Assembly (NCBI GenBank): GCA_007449985.2
Contig: VIIQ02000015.1
Location: forward strand, 558,001 to 622,000
Direction: 5' to 3'
DNA: 64,000 nt
Source: Desmodesmus armatus
Lineage: Eukaryota > Chlorophyta > Chlorophyceae > Sphaeropleales > Scenedesmaceae
Shown here piece by piece: positions 1 to 11,300 of the stretch (positions are counted from its first letter, which is position 1; every line of letters starts with the position of its first letter). Position numbers and translations under genes: made by a program. Below the pieces are notes generated by a model. That model was not told the origin of the DNA. It ran no database searches and saw nothing but the letters and a program-made list of their open reading frames with translations.

Positions 1-2589
1 CTGCTGGGGCCTCTTTGTCACTAACCCACCAAAACACCAGACCAAGGCAATATGGCCAGGTGTCAGCTCGTGCAGCCCGTGTTGTTCTCTGGTGCGCAGC
101 AGCAGCACGTGCAAGGGATCAGCAGGCGCACGCGCAGCTTGTACAGCAGCCGCTGGCCAATATGGCAGCAGTGGCAGCTGCTTGCCACTGCTCAGTTGAA
201 GGGTGTGAAGTGGCAGGCTGTGGCGTCACGCCCCAGGACGGTCCTGGTAACTGTAGCAGGCAACAAGGGAAACAGCTCTACAGATGGTTCCAGCCAGGGC
301 AGTCCTGGACCTTTTGGAGTTAAGGGTTGTTCTGGTTCCCCGGTCGAGGAGCGGTGCTGGGGCTAAGGCCAGTTTTGATACATTTCCCCTTGCAATTGTG
401 ACGCTACAGCTCACAGTACGCCACGGATCACTTCAGGAACTGCTGCAGGCTTTGCCGTCCGACGCGTAGCTGGTGTCCAAGGCTGACCCCAGGACACCCG
501 GTGTTTCTGCAGGTCAGCATACTACTTTTGTAACTGTAAATGTTTGGTATCTACTGTGACGAGCCACCCAGGCTTGCTGGTGGAGTGCCCTGCAATGCTC
601 ACCACCGCGTGTGCAACCCAACCGCAAGGCTTGCAACACAATGGTGTACACGTGTCCACTAACACAGCCTGCTGCCTGTTTGCATTCTTCTGTGGGCCCC
701 CAACGGCTCCCTTGCGAAGGGACTTGCACACTGTGGCGGCTTGCACACTGTGCTGGCAGCTCTGCCGTGCCAAATACCTTTCTTGGCCTTTTGGCTGACA
801 TCAAGTGAAGTACTTTTTCTGTTCTGATCAAGTACCGTACTTACAGTGTAACAAGGTGCCCGGTACAACGGCAGCCTTCTATCTGTCCTGCCAGGGACAG
901 CCGTCACCGTGACGGTGGCCGTCAGGCACCCTGACTGCACGGACGTATTGTGCGAGGCTAGTTGAGGATTGAGCACTGAGGATCAAGATCTGAGGCCACA
1001 TAGAAACAACAAGACAACTACCAGCCCCTTCTTGTTACTTTGGTGCACTGCCAAACAACATCATGCAGGCCTGACTGTTGACTGGGTTGAGGACGGCTGC
1101 CCACAGGCAACCTGGCTGTCAAGCAACCCAACTGCACAGCTTGAATCACGGCCTGAAACTGCAAGTATGCTACCGTAGCATGTTTGAAACAACACTCGAC
1201 TCGCACATGCCATCCTTCAGCGTGCAGTTTCACCACCACCTCTTATTTCCCTCCAGCCAAGATGCGTCAGTAGCCCTGCAACCCCTGCACACGCTGTCAA
1301 CTGCATCCTGCTGCTGGCGAAAGTGTCCTGCAGTTGTAGCCCTGCAGCTGCAACCCCTGCACACGCTGGCAAAGAGTCCTGCTGTTGCAGCCCTGCAACC
1401 CCTGCACACGCTGTCAATTGCATCCTGCTGCTGGCGAAGAAACCCTCGCTGTTGCGCGCGATTCGCGGGCACTGCCGCGCCGTGCGGTACATACACAATA
1501 CAGCAGTACTCTGAGAATAAGGCTGGCGCTCACACAGATGAGCAGAAAGCTCAGCAGCAGCTGCTTACGGGAGGCCAGAAGACCCGTAAAGTACACTGGA
1601 CAAGTAAGCAACTACGCCTGTGGAGAACCACTGGCGTAAGAGGCTCCTGCAGTAAGCCACTCACAGGCACTAGTTTGCCAGCCTGGCACTGAGTGCTGCA
1701 CTGGTAGGTCAAGAGAGACATCAGTAGAACTAGGAACCACTGGCAGGCACCACAATTGCGTCTTGTAAGATGCACGCACAGCCAACACGTCATCAGTATA
1801 GGTGCTGGCATTGCCGGGTGTTCTACACTTTGTGGCTGGGGAGGCTCCCACAGAGTTGCCCCCTCACCGCACATGCTTGTGTGCAACCCCACACAGACGC
1901 TGCTGCTCTGCCATGTGCAGAACACTTCTTGCGGTCATGCTGATCCCGAGACATGCATGTATCCCCACATCCTGCTTGCTGATGCACGCTGCTTGATCAG
2001 GCTTGATGCTGATGTAATCACACTTGCCAACAACAGAATAGATCAGTCAATCATGCGCACATCCATCTCAAAACCAGCCACCATCACCACAACCCCAGAC
2101 CTCAGCCCCCCCCCCCTGGCGCATGCAAAAGTCCTCTCTACAGGGAGGGTCAGCATTGTTGCACTCAGTCAACAACAGCAGCAGACATGCTTGTGTAATT
2201 CGTGCAGTCAGCACTCATGCAACAAGCGCCATTGCTGTCCAAGCTGCGCCCAACAATGCTGGCACCCTGCAGTGCCTGCAACACTTGCCCACCTTTTGGC
2301 AACACACTGCCAACTCCCAGCAATGCAACACCCTGCAGCACACTCACTGCCATGTGTGCCAAGTGCAAGCAAACAGCCCCCTAAGCAATCCACTCAGACT
2401 GCTGCGGTGGCTGGATTGACGCAGCCTCATGTGTGTTGGTAGTCACACAGCTGTCTGTGGATGCATATGCACAGCTGAATGTACGTACCCCTACACTTGC
2501 ATCTACTGAACATTTGACTTGCACTCCAAGTCCACCCCACAGTATTTACTTGCCGTTCGACGGCAAGCTGCTGCTGGCAGTAGGAGCTC
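1..2589. other. No gene recognised (left edge)
   Basis: Open frames here are short, overlap on all six frames and show no family signature. The plus strand is C/A-rich between about 1.7 and 2.6 kb. That composition matches the non-coding sense strand of a minus-strand transcript, so part of this stretch is probably the 3' untranslated region of the gene ending at 2590. A degenerate tandem repeat at 1271-1440 is listed separately. Confidence 0.5.
1271..1440. repeat. Degenerate tandem repeat, three units
   Basis: Three imperfect units of roughly 50-65 bp start near 1271, 1335 and 1387. Each contains AGCCCTGCA...CCCCTGCACACGCTG, and the first and third also share the TGCATCCTGCTGCTGGCGAA core. 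Small open frames across it in both directions are a by-product of the repetition. Confidence 0.75.
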
Positions 2590-5293
2590 CTACTTGCCGC
2601 TCAAGCTGTCCCCGACATTGTTTGCTGCCATAGCAGTGAACACCAAGGGCATGAGGCTGTCAGGCTTGTCACTCATGTCAGTCTTGCAGACCTTGAACTC
2701 TGGGAGAGCTGCTGAGGGCACACACTTGTGCTGGGCTGGACAGTGGGAGTCCTGCTGGCAGTAGCACTTCATCCAGGTGCTGTGGGTGGGTCGGTGGGGG
2801 GGGGGGGGGGGGAGAACAGCAGGCAGCAAACAGTAGACACTGTGAGACCTATGGCACATTTATGCGGGGCAGGGCAGTGGGAGTCCTGCTGGCAGTAGCA
2901 CTGCATCCAAGTGCTGTGTGTGTGTGTGTGTGGTGGGGGGGGGGGAGAACAGCAGGCAACAAACAGCAGACACCGTGAGACACATGACACACTTGTGCTG
3001 GGTGGGGCAGTGGGCGTCCTGCTGGCAGTAGCACTTCATCCAAGCGCTGGGGGGGGCATAGGGCTTGGGGCCGGTGGTGAAGTGCAACAAGCAAACACGG
3101 CATGCACTGCTGATGGCATGATCCACTGCTGATCGAATGCATCAACATTGGCAGCTGTGTCCAACACCATGACATGTGATGATGTCATGGTCTTGGACAT
3201 AGCTCCAATGTTGATGTATGTCGTGAGCAGATCTGAATCAGCAATACGTATTGCGGTATACCGCCTCTGCTCCGTGCAAACCCTATCTTCTATCTCCACT
3301 TCGCAAGCCCCACCCCCTTCAACTGCCAGCCACAGAGCTTGCTGCCGCAGCAACAGACGTCCCGTGCTCACCTACCCTAGCAACAGACATCCTCACCTGC
3401 ACCCCAGTGTGAGGCTGTAGCTCTGCCTGTTGATCACCTTGCTGAACCGCTATCTACTTCCACCGCTCTCCCCCCTCCCTCCCCCCACTCCCTAAATGCT
3501 CCCCAAACTCATGCCCCCCCCCCACCCTCAAGGTCCAGTGTGCAGCAACATACATCCTCACCTGCACCCTGGTGTGAGGCTGTAGCTCTGCCTGTTGACC
3601 ACCTTGCTGAACAGCTTTGGCTCCATCAGCTTAGCAGGGTCGTACTTTGACTGCAGTGACAGCAGGCTGTCAAACTTGGGGTACATTGCACGCACACCGC
3701 ACTTGGGGTGGGTGAAGGTACGCTCAAAGTTCTTACCCCTGCGATGTGACACCACAGGTTGCAAGACAGCAGGTGTTTTTTTTCATCAGGTGCAGGTGCA
3801 GGCGATTTCATCCAATGAGCCCTTGGCTTGCTGGTCAGTGCCGATGTTGAGCCCTTGTCCCACATACCTGTACTGTACTGACTACTGGATCAAATATAAC
3901 AAGGACAGCAATGCTATGAGTTGAGTCTGTTGAATTCAAAGTGCACTGGAGGCTTGGCTGGCCTTGATGTTACTACACGCAGCAGCTGCCCCTGTAGCCC
4001 AACTTGCCGAAAACAGTCACGATGCTGTTAGGTGTTCTCGTCATCAAATTGCGCTAACATATGACAGTCTCAGCAGCATGCCGAGGTTTAGTCAGCACGT
4101 GCTGCTGACACAGCACCAATGGGCCAGCTGAGTCAGCAACGATGGGCCAGTTGAGAGAGCAGCAAGGGGCCAGCTGGGTCAGCGTCACTCACCAGTGGGG
4201 GCGTCCCTTGTACCTGCAGTAGCGGCGGCGGCGGCAGCGGCGGCAGCGGCGGCGGCGGCGGTGACAGCGGCGGCGGCAGGTGGGGACAGGGGGCAGCAGG
4301 TGTACAAGGAAAGTTTGAGTGAGTGTAGAGGGTATGCGTTTCACGAGGACTTTGCAGGAACATACAGGCTGCATAATAGCTAGCTGCCAAGGCTGAACAA
4401 GTGATGGGCTGTCTGGCAGTCGGGCTGAGACATGTTTGTGACCGCTGCTGGGCAGGATCACACTCCATTTTGCTCAGTCACTCTACTCACTTACACAGAG
4501 GAAGAGAAAGAGTGAGAAAGAGAGAGAGAGAGTGAGAGAGAGAGGGGGGTCACACTCACTTGCACAGGGTCATTTATTCAATCAGGTCCATCACAAATCA
4601 ATATCGCATGGCAGAGAGAGAGAGAGAGAGTGAGAAAAAGAGAGTAACAGCCCACTCACTTGCACAGGGTCATCTCTTCAATCAGGTCCATCACAAATTG
4701 ATAGCGCATCGGGTAGTTTGGCTCCATCCTGCTACGCAGCCATGTGCTCTGAACATACACAGGGGCCTTTAGGCCTGCATTGGTGGCTGTGAAACCGTCA
4801 TAGGGCTTGCCAAAGCGAAACCAGAGGTAACCAGGGCCTAGGCAGCGGTAGCTGGTGGTGGTGTGGAGGAAGGGAGGAAGGAAAGGTGTGTAAAGAAGCA
4901 GCAGCGGCAGACGGGCATGCACATGTGAGATCGTGACACAGGGAGTGTTCTCTGAGGACTGCCAGTTACAGCTTTCACATGGCTCGGTTAGGAATGGACA
5001 ACTTATGGGCAGCCTACGACTGTGATAGTGTCAGATGCCATACATGCATGCAGTTTGAGGCCAACAATCCTCCTTTTCTCAGCAACACTCAGGAAGTTGT
5101 GCCCCTTCTCCCCGCGCCCCCCCCCCCCCTGCCGCTGCGCCCCCCCCTGCCCCCCTGCCCCCTTACGCTCACCTGGCCTTGCCATTCTCCCACAGGTCCA
5201 TTTTGAAAATGCGCTGCACATCCTTGATCCATGACTCCAGTTGGTCAGCCTCAATGGTGAACTCAACGTCCTGGGTGGTACCATTGAACACCT

Positions 5294-5330
<37 letters not shown>

Positions 5331-8300
5331 GCAACATGCTGGTTGAAACCAGATCATACGAGTTCCACTCTGAAGCCTGCATCTGGTTGGTGGTGAGAAA
5401 CTGTGTGGCATTGCGATTCACTAAATCCAGGCGCAGCCACATAACCTACCCGCTGGTTGGTCCAGGTACAGTGCTCATCACACTCTGATGCCTGCATCTG
5501 GTTGGTAGGCCACAGGCTGTATCAATATTCACTCAGAGCAGGCGCAGTGACAGGACTGTTGTGCATCACCAGGACCGATACAAACAAGCTTTGTTACACA
5601 CGCCCTTTGCTGCACACCGCACAAGGTCCCTACCGCTCACCTACCCTCTGGTCACCCCAACCAGTTTCGGGCTACCCCCTAACCCTAAACCCTAAACCCG
5701 CTTCCCCCGCGGGTAGGTCCCCACCTGAACAAACCCCCCACCCCCACCCCCAACCCTGGACCCTAAACAAGCACCTACCCTCTGGTCACTCCAGTTGCAG
5801 TGCTCGTCACACTCTGATGCCTGCATCTGGTTGGTAGGGCCAGTCACGTTGAACACACCCTTGCCGTTCACCGACGCCCAGAAGGCTCCGAGAGATGCAT
5901 TCACCTACAGCAACACATCAGTGATTCACACAGCAGGGCGTGAGGTGTGAGTCACATCGCTGAAGGTTCAAGAGGTCTCCTAGGGTGCCTTTGTTGCTTA
6001 GAGGTTTGACAATTTTGGTTATGTTTCCTGTGTATGCCATGCTTGGCACCTGTTCTGTGGTGGGTGGGATCTGGAGCATTTTCTTGTAATGCCCAGAAGG
6101 CACCAAGGGAGGCATTCACCTGCATGATATAATGTCAACGGTTGCAGCAGGTCGTGAGACGTGAGTCACCAAGCCGAGGTTTCATGAGGAAGTTTCTTGG
6201 AGGGTTTACGGGTTGGGTGTGCTATGCATGCCATGCTTGGCATCTGTTTTGTGGTGGGGGGTGGGATGCTGGAGCATAGGTCGTGCCAGAAGGCACCAAG
6301 GGAAGCATTCACCTGCAGCATTTCAGCATTGTATCATGCAGCAAGTTGTGAGATGTTGATGGATTTGTGTAAGATGCTTTGCTTGGAGGGGTTCGCGAGT
6401 TGGGTTTGCTATGTATGCCATGCTTGGCACCTGTTCTGTGGTGGGGATGGGACGACGGAGTATTCATACATTCAAACAAGACCTCCTGGTCCCATTCCCA
6501 CCACAGAACAGATGCCAAGCATGACCCAGTCACACACCACCCAGCAACCCACTCTGGGCTACCAACCATCCAACACCCTAGCTCAGTTCCCGCCAGCCTT
6601 CCACACCGCATGAATGCTCGTCAATTGACGCCGCCAGCAGCACACAACTACCCAGCCACCAACCCACCCCAACTCCTATCAAGTGCAGCTACATTGCTAA
6701 CCCTACGCATGCATATGCCATGCTTACTAAGCTCTAGTACAGCACCAAGAGGGGTACTGTCAGGGTTCAGGCATACACAGAGTTCAAATTCAAATTCAAA
6801 TCCGCTCACCTGGCCAGGGCACAAGAACTCAAAGGCCTGCTTGTCATCATGGAGTGTCTTACTCATAATGGCAAACACCTCAGCACCCGCATCCCTATCC
6901 TTGATGTTGGGCAGCAATGTGGCTTGAGCATTGGCCACAACCTTAGCACCTGCAGCATTAGTCATCGGTCGGTGCGTTGTGCGCGGGGGGGGGGGGGGGC
7001 AGGTCCAGGAATTGAAAATTTTTAGGGTCTGGGGTGTGAGTGTAAGGGGGGAGGGGGAGACGCCAACCAGCCACATCCTTGGCACCTGCGACACAGTGTA
7101 GAATGCAGATGCAGAACAGCCTGACAGGATCCACCAAGCAACAACGGAGGGATCAAACCCCACCTTCCGCCATTACCCCTTGCATGCAAAGTACTCAGCG
7201 AGTGAGACTGGATTCTGCCATTGCTACACAGCATCAGCCATCAGTCATCAAAGGTGGTCGTGCTGGCGGGCCGTGCGGGTGATACCCCTGGGGGACATGA
7301 TTGCAGCACCAACCATCCTGCCCCATCATTTGTATGCTGCATGACAGCTGTGACTTGTCAGTGCAGGCAGGTAGACTTGGCTCTACCTCGCTTAGCCTTG
7401 TCTGTTAGCATACGGGTAGTGCTGTATGTCTCCGAGACCACATGTGTGGACTTTGACTGGGTTGAGCCTGGCAGCAACTAAGGCCCTCACAGCAGACTGC
7501 AGACTGTCTGCCTTGACGGTGCAAGTGTCAATATAGACATACTTATACCATTACGGAGCTGTTTTTGGTCATTTTCTCAACAATCCAGGATGCAGACATA
7601 TTTGCACATTGCACTACAAACATCAAAGGTGGAAAGCCTACAGAGAGCAGATATCCCAATGCCCTCTTGCCCCTCCTTTCCCTCCAACCCCTCCCTTCCC
7701 TCACCCCCCTCATTGCCCTCTTTCCCCTCCTATCCCTCACCCCCCTCAGGCCCCTCATTGCCCTCTTTCCCCTCCCTTCCCTCACCCCCCTCAGGCCCCT
7801 CATTGCCCTCTTTCCCCTCCTATCCCTCACCCCCTTCAAACCCCTCATTGCCCTCTTTCCCCTCCCTTCCCTCACCCCCTTCAGGCCCCTCATCGCCCTC
7901 TTTCCCCTCCTGTCCCTCACCCCCCTCAGACCCCTCATTGCCCTCTTTCCCCTCCCTTCCCTCACCCCCCTCAGGCCCCTCATTGCCCTCTTTCCCCTCC
8001 TATCCCTCACCGCCCTCAGGCCCCTCGTTGCCCCCTTTCCCCTCCCTTCCCTCAACCCCTCAGGCCCCTCATTGCCCTCTTTCCCCTCCCTTCCCTCACC
8101 CCCCTCAGGCCCCTCATTGCCCTCTTTCCCCTCCCTTCCCTCACCCCCTTCAGGCCCCTCATTGCCCTCTTTCCCCTCCTATCCCTCACCCCCTTCAAAC
8201 CCCTCATTGCCCTCTTTCCCCTCCTATCCCTCACCCCCTTCAAGCCCCTCATTGCCCTCTTTCCCCTCCTATCCCTCACCCCCCTCAGGCCCCTCATTGC

Positions 8301-11300
8301 CCTCATATCTCCCACCACCCTCATTGCCCTCTTTCCCCTCCCTTCCCTCACCCCGCTCATTGCCCTCTTTCTCCTCCCTTCCGTCAAGCCCATCATCCCT
8401 TTGCTTTCCCTGAAACCTTTGCTTTCCCTCAAACTCCCTCGTCATCCACGCAAATCAAGAACGACCCTCTTTGAGCTTTCCACCGTTGCTCACAACACCC
8501 TATTGGCATGCCTCGCACACCAACCCCTTCATGGAACTGCTTGTTACCGACCACCACATGGTGTTGCAAGCGGGGGCCGACGAAGCTTCTGACTGCCTGT
8601 GTGCTTACCACCCGCGCAACATATTGATGAACTGGGCCTGTGTACCCTCAGCAGCGTCCAGCGTTGTCGCAACGGCTTTACTTTGCAATGCGCAGCACAA
8701 GCTGACACCCCAGAAATCACAACCGCAACTTGCTGTGGAAGCACTGCTACACTGCCGTGCAGCATGCTCACCACCTCACACATAACTGGTCAACAGCGCA
8801 GTGTTGGTATAGACCCGTCTATGGCATAGATAACACATGGAACTCCAGTTCAACACGACGGACTGAGTGAAGTGAGGGAAAGGAGGGGAAAGAGGGCAAT
8901 GAGGGGCCTGAAGGGGGTGAGGGAAGGGAGGGGAACGAGGGCAATGAGGGGCATGAGGGGGGTGAGGGATAGGAGGGGAAAGAGAGCAATGAGGGGTTTG
9001 AAGGGGGTGAGGGATTGGAGGGGAAAGAGGGCAATGAGGGGCCTGAGGGGGGTGAGGGAAGGGAGGGGAAAGAGGGCAACGAGGGGCATGAGGGGGGTGA
9101 GGGAAGGGAGGGGAAAGAGGGCGATGAGGGGCCTGAAGCTGGTGAGGGATAGGAGGGGAAAGAGGGCAATGAGGGGCCTGAGGGGGGTGAGGGAAGGGAG
9201 GGGAAAGAGGGCAATGAGGGGTCTGAGGGGGGTGAGGGACAGGAGGGGAAAGAGGGCGATGAGGGGCCTGAGCGGGGTGAGGGAAGGGAGGGGAAAGAGG
9301 GCGATGAGGGGTTTGAAGGGGGTGAGGGATAGGAGGGGAAAGAGGGCGATGAGGGGCCTGAGGGGGGTGAGGGAAGGGAGGGGAAAGAGGGCAATGAGGG
9401 GCCTGAGGGGGGTGAGGGAAGGGAGGGCAAAGAGGGCAATGAGGGGGTTGAGGGATGAGAGGAACTTGAGCAGTTTGAGGAAACATTTGAATTATGTTAT
9501 TCAAGTGGAGTGCTGTTATTTGGGCTGTGCATACTGCACTATGAAGCCATTTGAGTGTTCATAGTGCAAGGAGTGCTGCACTACGAGTAAAATGAGCGAA
9601 ATGAGAACGAAATGAGAACACTAATGAGGCCAGTTCCTGTCAAACATCTCTGCAATATAAGTAACATCTCTGCAATATAAGTAGGTTAAACAACTCCCGC
9701 CTCGCCCTCGGGTGGCGCTCGAAATGCTGCCCTCCGCCTCGACTCGGCTCCGCATCCTCGCTTGGCTCGGATGCTCCGCCGAGTCTCGTCGGAGTGCAGC
9801 ATTTCTCGCTTGGCCACCCTCGTGCTCTGGCGGGAGTGGATTAACCTCTACATGCGCAACCTGCATGTATGTCTATATAGACACTTGCACCGTCAAGGCA
9901 GACAGTCTGCAGTCTGCTGTGAGGGCCTGTCAACACCCAGGAACCCCCATGGTAAACCCTGCGTAGGTCTTAAGCAGCTGCTGCTTGCGTCAATGCATTG
10001 CAGTGCAGGGAGGGAGGCTGGGGCCCACCTACCTGGCTTAGCCTCGTTGACGAGGAAGGCCCTGAAGCGGCCACCCCCTGTTGGGAAATCGGGCCGCCAG
10101 AAGACCAGGATGTGGGGTGAGATCTGCAGCAGCAGCAGCAGGAGCAGCAGGAGCAGCAACATAAGAGTGTGGAGGGAGGAAGAGAGGGAGGGGTGCTGGC
10201 GTAGAACCTTTCAGTAGCTTTTTCAGGGCATACTTTGTGCTGCCTGGTGTCCTTAAGTTTGCCATGCCTTCAGCAATGTGTAGCTCAGTGTGGTGTCCAC
10301 GGTTGTTATGTCACACCTAAACCCTAAACCCCAACCTGTCCTTGCGCACCCCATAGTGTACACCCACCTTGAGCAGCTTCTGCAGGTCCTTATGCATGTT
10401 GGTGTCCTGTTGCTCCACAGTGGTAAGGGTGGTGTAGCCCAGGGGAGTCATCTGCATCAGGAGCTCCGTGATTACGCCATACACACCCAGACCACCATTC
10501 ATGCCACGGAACTCAGGGTCACTGGGCTTTGACGCGTGCACCTGAGAATTGCAGGGATGGTGGAGATGTTTTGTCATGGAGGAGGATGCAGAAAACCAAA
10601 ACGAGAGAAGGAGAGGGGGATCTTTCTAGTGGGGATTGAGATCTCTTCAAAGTGAGAGTGAAAGTGAGCGAGAGGAGTGTGTGTGTCTGAGAGAGAGGGA
10701 AGAGGGGATGTGCTTCAGGAGGACTGGGCAGGAACACAAAAGCTACAAAGGCTGCATGGCAGCTAGCTGCCAAAGCTGACCATGCATGTGTCATAACGAG
10801 CTGTCCAGCAGTCAGGCAAAGTCGTGTTGCTGACTACTGCAGGTCCAGGTGTGCACATGCTTGGTGTGTGCTGTAACCCCACTAGAGAAGCATGCTGGTG
10901 CGCGTTTAGTCAGTAAAAAACATGCTGTCGTGACTGCTGCTGCTGCTGCTGCTGCCAGCAATGACAAAATTGCCTGTGCATCGTCAGGCACGATCAAGAC
11001 ACAGCGTCCCACCTTTCCAGTACCATCCACCCAAGTGATCTCCAGGATGGTATCCCAAATGCCGCTTTTTGCTTGGTAGCCAGAGCCATGGGCTGATGTG
11101 GCTAGCACACCACCCAACGTGAGGCCAGCATAGACTGTGGGTGTGCCAATCTGTGAGGGAGTGGTACACAAGAACTCCTGTCAATAGTTAATTGTAACTA
11201 CCAGGGGGGACAGACTCCCACTGGCTGGCCGCACACAGCGCAATCAGGCGAAACCAATTGCCGGGGGCCGAGGCAGAGCCTCACCAGTGAGATATGCCCA

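Larger units (their letters stand above)
7481..9928. mobile_element. Foldback-type element with 62-bp terminal inverted repeats
   Basis: The ends 7481-7542 and 9867-9928 are inverted repeats with a single mismatch over 62 nt, starting AGGCCCTCACAGC. Inside are two opposed arrays of a 45-bp repeat (about 7666-8375 and 8866-9456), a ~450-bp unique centre, and near the right end a GC-rich palindrome (9693-9837). No transposase is recognisable, so it would be non-autonomous. It sits in oxidase intron 7, its right end about 105 bp from the exon 7 donor. I could not identify a convincing target-site duplication. Confidence 0.85.

Noticed and set aside
1756..2442. 228-aa plus-strand frame
   Set aside because: Low-information His/Cys/Thr-rich composition typical of CA-rich non-coding DNA, with no family signature.
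7565..8592. Three long overlapping open frames of Pro/Ser/Leu-rich protein (282-327 aa)
   Set aside because: They follow a stop-free 45-bp tandem repeat, so every plus frame stays open; the inverted array at 8776-9564 does the same. Repeat artefact.
7666..9456. Regularly spaced repeats resembling a CRISPR array
   Set aside because: Units are contiguous with no unique spacers, and the setting is a eukaryotic intron.
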